Assembly: GCF_016860525.1 (NCBI RefSeq)
Contig: NZ_BNEA01000015.1
Coordinates: forward strand, 434,001-498,000
Reading direction: 5' to 3'
Origin: Streptomyces rubradiris
GTDB lineage: Bacteria > Actinomycetota > Actinomycetes > Streptomycetales > Streptomycetaceae
DNA length: 64,000 bases
How positions within the stretch are numbered: the stretch's first letter is position 1; each line of letters opens with the position of its first letter. Both the position numbers and the translations under genes were made by a program. This document shows positions 42,451-50,409 of this stretch, piece by piece. Below the pieces are notes generated by a model that was not told where the DNA came from, made no database searches, and saw nothing but the letters and a program-made list of their open reading frames with translations.

Positions 42451-44892
42451 GTGACGAGCGAGCCTTTGCTTCCGGGCGACCCCGCCACCGGTCCGGAGCC
42501 GGCGGCACCGGCCGAGGTCGTCGCCCGGCAGCGCGCCGAGCTGGAGCGGCTGCGGGAGCTGGCCGCCACCACGGCCGTCGTGGAGCGGGCCAAGGGCGTG
42601 CTGATGGCCGTCTCCGGCTGCGCGCCGGACGCCGCTCACGAGGAACTCCTCCAGCGGGCCGAGGACGGCAACCGCTCGCTCCTGGAACAGTGCTGGCTGA
42701 CCCTCGGCGCGCTGCCGCCGCCCAGCGAGCGGCCCGCCCGCCCGGCACCCCCGCCCGCGTCCGCCGCTACCGGTGCCGGTGCCGGTGCCGGTGCCGGTGC
42801 CGGTGAGAGCGTGCCCGTGGGCGCCGGGGACGCCGCGGAGGTGCTGGAAGCCCTCGGCCGGGCCCTGGTCCGGGTCGGCTCGCCGCACGAGCTGGCCGGC
42901 TGTCTGCTGGACCGGCTGGCGCCCGAGGTGGCCGCCGACGCGGTGCTGCTGTACGAACGGCTGCCCGAGGACGGGCTCGCCCTGATCGGCCACGCCGGAG
43001 TCGAGGCCGCCCTCGCCTCCCAGTGGCGTCACGTCCCGCCGCTGCCCGGCCTGCCCGCGCTGGAGGCACTGCGGTCCGGGCGGCCGTACTGGCTGGAGCG
43101 TCCCGCCGAGGACCGCGCGCGCCACCTGCTCATCGGGCCGCCTGAGCGGTGGCTGACCCGGGCCTGGCTGCCCGTCCCCGAGGGCGGCACCGCGCGCGTC
43201 ACCCTCGGGGTGCTGCGCCGGCACGACGCGCCGTTCACGCCGCGCGAGCGGGAGCTGCTGCGGGCCGTGGCGCGGCTGTGCGCGGGCCGGCTGCGCGCCT
43301 TCGACAGCCCGCGCGACGCCGGGGCCGGGGACGTCTCGCGGACCGTGCAGGAGGTGTTCGACGCGCTGCCGGGCCAGGCGGTGCTGCTGACCCCGCTGCG
43401 CACGGCCTCCGGCGAGGTGACGGACTACCGGATCGCCGCCGCCACCCCGGAGGCGACCGACGTGTTCGGCCGGACCGGCCGGGACCTGGTCGGCAGGCAC
43501 CTGCTGGAGAACTACCCGGCGGTCGCGGGCGCTCCCCTGTGGCGGGGCTGTCTGCGGGCCCTGGAGACAGGGGTGACGTACGAGAGCGAGCCGTTCGCCT
43601 ACCAGGACGCGACCGTCCCGGCGCCGGTGACCGCCACCTACACGGTCCGGGCGGCACCGCTGGGCGAGGGCCTGGTGCTGACCTGGCTGCGGTACGACCC
43701 GTGGGACCGGCAGGAGCAGCGGCTGGCCGATGTGCAGCGGCTGGGCAACCTCGGCTGGGCGAACTGGAACCTGCTCACCGGCGAGATCGCCTGGGCCGCG
43801 CAGACCTACACCGTGCTCGGCCTGCGCGCCGACCAGCCGCCGCTGCCGCTGGAACGGCTGCCCGGCCTGGCCCGGCCGGAGGACACCCGGCCGCTGGCCC
43901 GGGCGATCGCCGGCCTCGTCTCGCGCGGGCGCCCCCTCGACGTGCCGTTCCGGACCGAGACGGCCGCGGGCGTGCGGCACCTGCGGATGGTCGCGGAGGC
44001 GGTCCCGGCCCCCGACGGTACCCCCGTCGAGGTCCACGGCTTCGTGCAGGATCTCACCGCGCAGCGCAGCGCGGAGCTCGCGCTGGTGGAGAGCGAGCGC
44101 ACGATGCTGCTCCAGCGCGGCACCCTGCAGGCCGAGCGCGCGCTGGCGGCCCGGCTCCAGCACGCCCTGCTGCCGCTGCCCAGCAAGCCGGTGCGGCTGG
44201 CCGGGCTGCGCGTCGAGGTCGCCTATCTGCCCGCGCAGGCCGGCATCCACGTCGGCGGCGACTGGTTCAGCGCCGTCGAGCTGCCCGACCGCGACGCGCT
44301 GTTCGTGGTCGGCGACGTGGCGGGCCACGGCATCGACTCCGTCGCCACCATGGCCCAGCTCCGGTTCACCGCGAAGGGCATGGTCAGCACCGGCTCCTCG
44401 CTCACCGGGGCGCTGGCCCGGCTCAACCAGCTGCTGCTGAACTCCCGTGACGGCCAGATCACCGCCACCATGGTCCTGGCCCGCTACGACCCCGACCGGC
44501 ACGTGCTGGCCTGGGCCCAGGCCGGGCACCCGCCGCCGCTGCTGGTGCGCCGGGGCGAGGCGCGCTTCCTCGACCGCCCCCGCGGCATACTGCTCGGCGC
44601 GACGGGCGCCCCCGTCTACGAGTCGCTGGAACTGCGGCTGGAACCCGGTGACCGGCTGCTGCTGTACACCGACGGTCTGGTCGAGCGCCCCGGCGAGGGC
44701 CTCGACGCGGGCTTCGCCCGGCTGGCCGAGGCGGTGCGGGCGCACGGCTGCGGCGAGTCCGGCTCGCTGGACGCGCTGCTCGCGGCGCTGCTCGCGGACG
44801 AACGGCGCGACGACGTGTGCGTGCTGGACATCCGAATGCCACTGGAAGAGGTGCAGGACGCGGCGGCGACGCCTGCGGAGACGGACACCTAG
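42451..44892 (+). CDS. ANTAR-GAF-PAS-PP2C phosphatase
   Basis: 813 residues. The N terminus (about 25-85) is an ANTAR domain (LRELAATTAVVERAKGVLMA, then HEELLQRAEDGNRSLLEQCW), an RNA-binding module that usually works in antitermination. A Gly-Ala linker made by a hexanucleotide repeat follows, then a GAF-like domain (about 130-285), two PAS-like domains (about 295-415 and 425-535) and a SpoIIE phosphatase (about 565-795; HVGGDWFSAV, VVGDVAGHGIDSVA, LYTDGLVERPGEG, DDVCVLDI). It joins an RNA-binding output to a sigma-factor-type phosphatase. GTG start at 42451; the frame is open slightly further upstream. No membrane segments. Confidence 0.88.
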   Translation: MTSEPLLPGDPATGPEPAAPAEVVARQRAELERLRELAATTAVVERAKGVLMAVSGCAPDAAHEELLQRAEDGNRSLLEQCWLTLGALPPPSERPARPAPPPASAATGAGAGAGAGAGESVPVGAGDAAEVLEALGRALVRVGSPHELAGCLLDRLAPEVAADAVLLYERLPEDGLALIGHAGVEAALASQWRHVPPLPGLPALEALRSGRPYWLERPAEDRARHLLIGPPERWLTRAWLPVPEGGTARVTLGVLRRHDAPFTPRERELLRAVARLCAGRLRAFDSPRDAGAGDVSRTVQEVFDALPGQAVLLTPLRTASGEVTDYRIAAATPEATDVFGRTGRDLVGRHLLENYPAVAGAPLWRGCLRALETGVTYESEPFAYQDATVPAPVTATYTVRAAPLGEGLVLTWLRYDPWDRQEQRLADVQRLGNLGWANWNLLTGEIAWAAQTYTVLGLRADQPPLPLERLPGLARPEDTRPLARAIAGLVSRGRPLDVPFRTETAAGVRHLRMVAEAVPAPDGTPVEVHGFVQDLTAQRSAELALVESERTMLLQRGTLQAERALAARLQHALLPLPSKPVRLAGLRVEVAYLPAQAGIHVGGDWFSAVELPDRDALFVVGDVAGHGIDSVATMAQLRFTAKGMVSTGSSLTGALARLNQLLLNSRDGQITATMVLARYDPDRHVLAWAQAGHPPPLLVRRGEARFLDRPRGILLGATGAPVYESLELRLEPGDRLLLYTDGLVERPGEGLDAGFARLAEAVRAHGCGESGSLDALLAALLADERRDDVCVLDIRMPLEEVQDAAATPAETDT
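42770..42805. repeat. (CCGGTG)6 coding microsatellite
   Basis: Six exact hexanucleotide units encode the Gly-Ala linker between the ANTAR and GAF parts of the phosphatase. Copy-number change would lengthen or shorten the linker by two residues per unit without shifting the frame. Confidence 0.95.
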
Positions 44893-44900
44893 CCGCCGGC

Positions 44901-45446
44901 TCAGGCGGGGTGGCCCGCCTCGATGGTGGCGGCGTCGGAGAGCCGCAGCAGTGGTCCCGGCCGGCCCTCCCCCCACTGGACGGGGTCGAGCACATGGCCG
45001 ACGTGGTCGCCGCCGTCGACGCGGTGTACGACGGTGCCGACGAACCAGGCCGCCACCTCGTCCAGCACGGCGGCGCCGGCCGGCCCCTCCCGCCAGGCGA
45101 GCCCCGCGAACTTGTCCACCTCGTCGCCGGTCCGGCCGCCGAAGCGTTCGGCGAGGTCCCGCTGGTCGCGGGTGAGCAGGTGGACGGCGAGGTGCCGTGC
45201 GGCGCGGGCGACGCGGTAGGTGTGGTTGGCCTTGGACAGCCACACGACGAACCGGGGCGGCCGGATGGAGCACTGCGAGGCGAAGCCCACCAGGCACCCG
45301 GCCCGCTCGCCGCCCGCCACGGCGGTGACCACGCACATGTCGGGGTCCATCCGGTCGAAGAAGCCGTCGAGGTCCCCGGCGCGCGCCACCTGCCCGCCGC
45401 CGGCCGGCGCGCCGTCCGCGTTCTCCGTACCGCTCTCGTCGCCCAT
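44901..45446 (-). CDS. Flavin reductase-domain protein
   Basis: 181 residues. FFDRMDPDMCVVTAVAGGERAGCLVGFASQCSIRPPRFVVWLSK is the classic start of the split-barrel FMN-binding flavin reductase domain, followed by HLAVHLLTRDQRDLAERFGG. The C-terminal part DHVGHVLDPVQWGEG matches the family's conserved His-rich end. It probably reduces or binds FMN, or serves a partner monooxygenase that is not adjacent. GGGAGCGGAG precedes the ATG at 45446. It ends 8 bp from the stop of the convergent phosphatase. Confidence 0.87.
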   Translation of the reverse strand: MGDESGTENADGAPAGGGQVARAGDLDGFFDRMDPDMCVVTAVAGGERAGCLVGFASQCSIRPPRFVVWLSKANHTYRVARAARHLAVHLLTRDQRDLAERFGGRTGDEVDKFAGLAWREGPAGAAVLDEVAAWFVGTVVHRVDGGDHVGHVLDPVQWGEGRPGPLLRLSDAATIEAGHPA

Positions 45447-45624
45447 GTGCTCCGCTCCCGTCCGTCGCCGCCCGGTCCGGCCCGCTCGGCCGGAGGGGTG
45501 TGGTTCCTGCTGGCGGTGTGCCCCGCGTACCGTTCCCGAATCGTCGCCGGAGCCCGTGCGCGGCCGCGGGCGGGCGACGCGTGTCGTCTCCGGAGCGGAC
45601 CGGCCTCGTGCTAAAAGCGCCATC

Positions 45625-48087
45625 ATGACGTCTCGCTGGTCACGCCCCTGGTCACGCCGTTCCTTCCTGGCCGCCGGTTCCGGCACCGCCGCCGTGCTGG
45701 GCCTCGGCACCACCTGGGCGTTCACCGCGCCGGACGAGTTCTCGGCGCTCCGGGCGAGGTGGCGCACCCTGATCCTCGGCGAGGGCTTCGACCCCGCCGC
45801 CGAACCCTTCCGGTCCCGGCTCGCCGCCCTGGGCGGCACGGCCGGCCGGTACCTCGCCACCATGGCCCCGGCCGCCGGCTCCCTGTGGCCCGACCTGGTG
45901 TACGCGGACCTGGAGCCGGACGCCGACAACGGGTCGTACGCCTCCTCCTCCCGTCTGCACAGCAGTTACGCGCGGCTGAGCACGCTCGCGCAGGCCTACT
46001 GCCAGCCGGGCACCGGCCTGACCGGCGCCCCGCGGGTGCGCGACGCGCTCCTCGCCGGGCTCGGCCACCTCCACGACGACGTCTACCACGCCGGCCAGGT
46101 CCCGTACGGCAACTGGTACACCTGGCAGATCGGCGTCCCGCAGGCGCTGCTGGACCTGTGCGTGCTGCTGTACGACGCGCTGCCGGACACGCGGCGCACC
46201 GGCTTCCTCACCGCGGTGGACCACTTCGTGCCCGACTCGGTCGTGGCCGGCTACACCGGGAACAGCACCGGCGCCAACCGGGTGGACCTGTGCCGGGTGC
46301 TGGCGCTGCGCGGGGTGGTCGGGGCGGACGCCGGCAAGGTGGCCCTCGCCCGGGACGCCCTCTCCCCCGTCTTCCGGTACGTCACCTCCGGCGACGGTCT
46401 CTACGCCGACGGTTCCTTCATCCAGCACCGGTCGGTGCCGTACACCGGCTCCTACGGCTCGGTGCTGCTCGGCGGGCTGGGCCTGCTGCTGGCGCTGCTG
46501 GCGGGCTCCGGCTGGGAGGTGACGGATCCCGGGCAGCGGCACGTGTTCGACGCGGTGGAGCGGGCCTGGGCACCGTTCGTGTACAACGGGCTGGTCATGG
46601 ACGGCGTCTCGGGCCGGGCGATCAGCCGGGGGCGCGCGGCCGGTGCCCGTCTCCAGCATGACGACCATACCCGCGGACACGCGGTCCTCGCCTCGATCGT
46701 GCTGCTCGGGCAGGGTGCGGGCGCGGCCGAGAACGCCCACTGGCGTGGTCTGGTGAAGGGCTGGATGGAGCGCGACCGTTGCAGCCCGCCGCTCGCCGAC
46801 CCGACGCTGAGCGTGCCGCACCTGGCCCGGCTGAAGGGCGTCCAGGACGACGCGTCGGTGCCGGCGGTGCCCGAGCCGACGGGGCACCGGCTGTTCCCGT
46901 GCATGGCCCGGGCCACCCACCGCCGGCCCGGCTGGGCGGCGTCGCTGAGCATGGCCGACCGCAGGATCAGCCACTACGAGACGGGCGACGGGGAGAACCT
47001 GCGCGGCTGGCACACCGGCTCCGGGATGCTGTACTGGTGGGGCGCCACGTTCGGAGGCGATCAGTACGGCGACGCCTTCTGGCCGACCGTCGACCCCTAC
47101 CGGCTGCCGGGTACCACGGTCTCCCGGAAGGCACTGGCGGACGGGGCGGGCGGCGACTGGGGCGGGGTCAAGCCGGACGTGCGCTGGGTGGGCGGGGCGA
47201 CCGACGGGCAGCGGGCGGCGGTGGGTCAGTATCTGAAGGGTTTCCAGTCGTCGCTGCGGGCCAAGAAGTCGTGGTTCTTCCTGGACGACGCGGTGGTGTG
47301 TCTCGGCGCGGGCATCACCTGCGCCGACGGCACGGCCGTGCAGACGACGGTGGACAACCGCAACCTCGGTGCCGCGGGCGACGCCCCGTTCACGGCGGAC
47401 GGCACGGTGGAGTCCACCGGCACCCGCCGGCACCGGACGCTGACCGGGGCGAAGTGGGCGCATCTCGGCGGGCACGGCGGATATGTGTTCCCGGGCGGGG
47501 CGACGGTACGGGCGCTGCGCGAGGCCCGCGACGGCAGTTGGCGCCTGATCAACAAGAGGGGCTCCACGGACGTCCTGACCCGTACCTATCAGACCCTCTA
47601 CGTCGACCACGGCACCGACCCGACGGACGCCACGTACGCCTATGTGCTGCTGCCGGGCGCGACGGCGGAGGCCACCCGGGCGCGGGCGGCGGACTCCGGG
47701 TGGCTGGACGTGCTCGCCAACTCCAATCGACAGCAGGGTGTTTCGGTGCCGTCGGCCGGGTTCACCGGGGTGAACTTCTGGTTCGGCGGCACGGCCGGCG
47801 CGCTCACCGCGAGCGATCCGTGCTGCGTGGTGGTCTGCGAGCAGGCCGACGGCACGGCGGTGATCGTGGTGAGCGACCCGATGCGCGTGCGCACCGGCCT
47901 GACGGTGATCTGGCGGCGGCCGGTCACCGCGGTGATGTCCGCGCCGGCCACCCTCGTCTCCTCGGCCACCGGGGCGGAACTGACGCTGAGGTTCGGGGAC
48001 CTGTCCGGCACGGCGGGGGCCGGGCAGCGGGTCACGGTCGGGCTGGGCCGGTCTCGCCGCGCGCGAACCGGCTCAGGGACGCCGTGA
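45625..48087 (+). CDS. TAT-exported polysaccharide lyase family 8 (hyaluronate/chondroitin/xanthan lyase-like)
   Basis: 820 residues. The RRSFLAAGSG twin-arginine signal directs folded export. The alpha/alpha-toroid (about 40-380) carries the lyase residues Asn218, His268 and Tyr277; the 50- and 9-residue spacings equal those of the catalytic Asn-His-Tyr of pneumococcal hyaluronate lyase. NWYTWQIG (163-170) is the aromatic patch. C-terminal beta-sandwich domains follow (about 400-810; ISHYETGDGENLRGWHTGSGM). It cleaves uronic-acid-containing polysaccharide by beta-elimination. The ATG at 45625 has little RBS. Its last 56 bp overlap the convergent ATP-grasp gene. Confidence 0.92.
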   Translation: MTSRWSRPWSRRSFLAAGSGTAAVLGLGTTWAFTAPDEFSALRARWRTLILGEGFDPAAEPFRSRLAALGGTAGRYLATMAPAAGSLWPDLVYADLEPDADNGSYASSSRLHSSYARLSTLAQAYCQPGTGLTGAPRVRDALLAGLGHLHDDVYHAGQVPYGNWYTWQIGVPQALLDLCVLLYDALPDTRRTGFLTAVDHFVPDSVVAGYTGNSTGANRVDLCRVLALRGVVGADAGKVALARDALSPVFRYVTSGDGLYADGSFIQHRSVPYTGSYGSVLLGGLGLLLALLAGSGWEVTDPGQRHVFDAVERAWAPFVYNGLVMDGVSGRAISRGRAAGARLQHDDHTRGHAVLASIVLLGQGAGAAENAHWRGLVKGWMERDRCSPPLADPTLSVPHLARLKGVQDDASVPAVPEPTGHRLFPCMARATHRRPGWAASLSMADRRISHYETGDGENLRGWHTGSGMLYWWGATFGGDQYGDAFWPTVDPYRLPGTTVSRKALADGAGGDWGGVKPDVRWVGGATDGQRAAVGQYLKGFQSSLRAKKSWFFLDDAVVCLGAGITCADGTAVQTTVDNRNLGAAGDAPFTADGTVESTGTRRHRTLTGAKWAHLGGHGGYVFPGGATVRALREARDGSWRLINKRGSTDVLTRTYQTLYVDHGTDPTDATYAYVLLPGATAEATRARAADSGWLDVLANSNRQQGVSVPSAGFTGVNFWFGGTAGALTASDPCCVVVCEQADGTAVIVVSDPMRVRTGLTVIWRRPVTAVMSAPATLVSSATGAELTLRFGDLSGTAGAGQRVTVGLGRSRRARTGSGTP

Positions 48088-48880
48088 ACGCGGCGACGAA
48101 GCCGTCCCGGTCCCGCTCCGGCAGCGCGTCCAGGGACAGGTAGGGGTTGAGGTCCTCCAGTTCGATCAGCAGCAGGCCGCCGTCGGGCGCGCGGCAGGCG
48201 TCGACGCGCTGAATGCCGCAGCCGAGGGCGTTCCAGTCGATGAACCGGCGTGCGAACTCCAGGTCGGCGGCGGTGGCCGGATACGGCTCCAGCTCCCAGC
48301 GGCGGGCGGGGTCGGGGGCGTACAGGGCGTACTGGAAGTCGTCGTCCACGAAGTAGAAGGACACCTCGTAGGCGAAGTCGACGCAGGGCTGGATGAGGAC
48401 CTCACCGGTGGCGAGCGCGCCCAGTTCCGCGGCGGGCACGATCCGCAGGCCGAGGGAGTCCGCGCCCAGCTTCGGCTTGACCACGTACCGTTCCGCGGCC
48501 GGCAGCAGACGCAGGTCCGCGGCGCGGTCGACGGTCGGGATGACGGGGAACCCGGCGGCGGTCAGGTCGAGCAGGTACTGCTTGCCGGCCATGTCCGCCT
48601 TCCCGGTGAGCGGGTTGTAGACACGGGTGCCGGTGGCGAGTGCCCGGGCGCGGAAGGCGTCGTGCTCCCGCTGGTGGCCGAGGACGGGCCCGCTGTTGCG
48701 GACCACGACGGCGTCGAAGCCGTCCATCAGGGCCGCCGCGTCCAGCGGATGACACAGCGCCAGGTCGAAGTGGGCGCGCAGCCGGGCGGTCAGGTGGATG
48801 TCCTCGTCGCAGTAGCGGCGCCCGCGGGCCTGGTACGCCAGGTCGGTGACGTACAGCAGGCGGGGTCGTGCGGCGGGCAT
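48032..48880 (-). CDS. ATP-grasp protein (glutathione-synthase-like)
   Basis: 282 residues. An N-terminal pre-grasp domain starts RLLYVTDLAYQ; the ATP-grasp core has YVVKPKLGADSLGLRI (lysine and glycine-rich loop), VLIQPCVDFAYEVSFYFV and the magnesium site IELEDLNPYLSLDALP (E-x-x-D-x-N). It ligates a carboxylate to an amine or thiol, with unknown substrates; streptomycetes use mycothiol, so glutathione synthesis is unlikely. AGGAG precedes the ATG at 48880. It overlaps the 3' end of the polysaccharide lyase by 56 bp. It is divergent from the TetR gene and shares its operator region. Confidence 0.85.
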   Translation of the reverse strand: MPAARPRLLYVTDLAYQARGRRYCDEDIHLTARLRAHFDLALCHPLDAAALMDGFDAVVVRNSGPVLGHQREHDAFRARALATGTRVYNPLTGKADMAGKQYLLDLTAAGFPVIPTVDRAADLRLLPAAERYVVKPKLGADSLGLRIVPAAELGALATGEVLIQPCVDFAYEVSFYFVDDDFQYALYAPDPARRWELEPYPATAADLEFARRFIDWNALGCGIQRVDACRAPDGGLLLIELEDLNPYLSLDALPERDRDGFVAAFTASLSRFARGETGPARP

Positions 48881-48983
48881 GAGAGGTCTCCTGGGGGTGC
48901 GGGGCCGGGGCCGGCGAGCGTGGGAGAAAGGTTACGCCGCAGGGTGCGGCCTCCTTGGCCCCGCCCCCGGGCAGGGGAGGAAC

Positions 48984-49027
48984 GACACTCAGTACCCTCA
49001 GCGGACACACAGGCTGCACTGAGTGCC
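48984..49027. promoter_or_regulatory. Two operator-like sites of a shared motif upstream of tetR
   Basis: GACACTCAGTACC (48984-48996) and GCACTGAGTGCC (49016-49027) both match the pattern TGRCACT-S-AGTGYCA that occurs again at 49865-49879. The two sites lie between the divergent ATP-grasp gene and the TetR gene, about 30 bp apart centre to centre. TetR autoregulation is inferred. Confidence 0.55.
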
Positions 49028-49059
49028 AGGAGGCCGGTCCGGGTGCTACGTTCCCGTCC

Positions 49060-49794
49060 ATGAGCTCCAGCAGCGCGGTGCCGGCCGCGAGGCCGCCGAT
49101 CCGGGACGCCCTGGTGGCGGCGGCCTTCCGGCTCTTCCTCGAGCGCGGATTCGAACAGACCACCGTGGACGACATCGTGGCCCTGGCCGGGGTGGGCCGG
49201 CGTTCGTTCTTCCGTTACTTCCCCTCCAAGGAGGACGTGGTCTTCCCCGACCACGAGGGCTGCCTGGCCGACATGACCGCCTTCCTCGCGGCGAGCGGCC
49301 CGGAGCACGAGCCGGTGCGGCGGGTGTGCGACGCGGCCCGGCTGGTGCTGCGGATGTACGCCGAGAACCCGGCCTTCTCCGTGCAGCGCTACCGGCTCAC
49401 CCGCCAGGTGCCGGGGCTGCGCGCCTATGAGCTGTCGGTCGTGTGGCGCTACGAGCGGGCGCTGGCCGAGTACCTGCGCGGGCGGTTCGCCGGGCGGCCC
49501 GACGGGACACTGCGCGCCGATGTGATCGCGGCGGCGGTGGTCGCCGCGCACAACAACGCCCTGCGCTCCTGGCTGCGGTCCGACGGCGTGGGCGACGCGG
49601 GCGCGGCCGTGGACCACGCGCTGGCGTATGTGCAGACGACGTACGCGCGGCCGGCGGACGCACCGGCCGTCCGGAGCGGCCCGGCCGGTCCCGGGCCGGG
49701 GCCGGGAGGGGACGTGGTGGTGCTGGTCTCCCGCCGGGACGCCCCCCTGTGGCGGGTGGTGCAGGAACTGGAGACGGTGCTCGAACGGCCCTGA
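49060..49794 (+). CDS. TetR-family regulator (MftR-like C terminus)
   Basis: 244 residues. HTH domain (about 12-60): RDALVAAAFRLFLERGFEQTTVDDIVALAGVGRRSFFRYFPSKEDVV (read in overlapping parts). The C-terminal ligand domain continues with PEHEPVRRVCDAARLVLRMY and AYELSVVWRYERALAEYLRGRF, as in regulators of the mycofactocin MftR type, which sense acyl-CoA-like ligands. The tail (about 205-244) is Gly/Pro-rich. No good RBS. Flanking operator-like motifs suggest it controls itself, the ATP-grasp gene and the DUF35 gene. Confidence 0.88.
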   Translation: MSSSSAVPAARPPIRDALVAAAFRLFLERGFEQTTVDDIVALAGVGRRSFFRYFPSKEDVVFPDHEGCLADMTAFLAASGPEHEPVRRVCDAARLVLRMYAENPAFSVQRYRLTRQVPGLRAYELSVVWRYERALAEYLRGRFAGRPDGTLRADVIAAAVVAAHNNALRSWLRSDGVGDAGAAVDHALAYVQTTYARPADAPAVRSGPAGPGPGPGGDVVVLVSRRDAPLWRVVQELETVLERP

Positions 49795-49864
49795 ACCGCC
49801 CCTGTGGCGAGCCCCTCAGGGGCTTGGATCGGCTGATTTTAGGGGTACGCAGTGCCTTTACGAG

Positions 49865-49879
49865 TGACACTGAGTGCCA
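49865..49879. promoter_or_regulatory. Operator-like 15-bp imperfect palindrome before the DUF35 gene
   Basis: TGACACTGAGTGCCA, nearly symmetric about the central G, is the third and best copy of the motif found twice upstream of the TetR gene. It lies about 100 bp before the DUF35 start, after TetR's stop at 49794. Confidence 0.55.
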
Positions 49880-49979
49880 TAACCTGGCGGCGTGCACGGT
49901 GGCACGCCGACCGTGCGCACGTGTGCCCGGTCCGCCCTCGGGCACGCGGGTTTCCGGCCGAGCGCAGGGAGTGACCAGC

Positions 49980-50393
49980 GTGTACCACCACTCAGCAAGC
50001 ACCTCGGGGCCGGCGGCCGGTTCCGCGACGGGTGTTCTCGACCCCGCCGCCGACTCCCGGGACGCCCTCCTCTTCCAGCGCTGCACCTGGTGCGGCACCG
50101 CGATGTACCACCGGCTGCTGTGTCCGGTGTGCCAGGGCAGTGAACTGCGCACCGAGCGCAGCGAGGGGGTCGGCACGGTCCGCCACTCCAGCGTGGTGCA
50201 CCGCAACACCCCCGCGGCGCGCAATGTGTCGCTGGTGGAGATGGCGGAGGGGTTCGTCGTCCGCGGCCGGGTCATGGGCCCGCCGGTCGGCATCCACAGC
50301 GGCGACCGGGTCCGGCTGTCCACCGCCAAGGACCCGGTGCGCGGTGAACCGGTCTTCCAGCTGGTGGACGAGCCGTACCGGGCCTGGACCTGA
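49980..50393 (+). CDS. DUF35 / zinc-ribbon OB-fold protein
   Basis: 137 residues. A zinc ribbon, CTWCGTAMYHRLLCPVCQG (Cys pairs CxxC ... CxxC, about 36-54), is followed by an OB fold (about 60-130; VGTVRHSSVVHRN, FVVRGRVMGPPVGIHSGDRVRL). Such proteins accompany thiolases and acyl-CoA hydratase-like enzymes, where they bind acyl-CoA and help complex assembly; here the thiolase partner is not adjacent. The GTG at 49980 is preferred since AGGGAG is at correct distance; a GTG at 49971 overlaps the RBS. Probable target of the upstream TetR regulator. Confidence 0.82.
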   Translation: MYHHSASTSGPAAGSATGVLDPAADSRDALLFQRCTWCGTAMYHRLLCPVCQGSELRTERSEGVGTVRHSSVVHRNTPAARNVSLVEMAEGFVVRGRVMGPPVGIHSGDRVRLSTAKDPVRGEPVFQLVDEPYRAWT

Positions 50394-50409
50394 CCGCCGT
50401 GCGGGTGTC

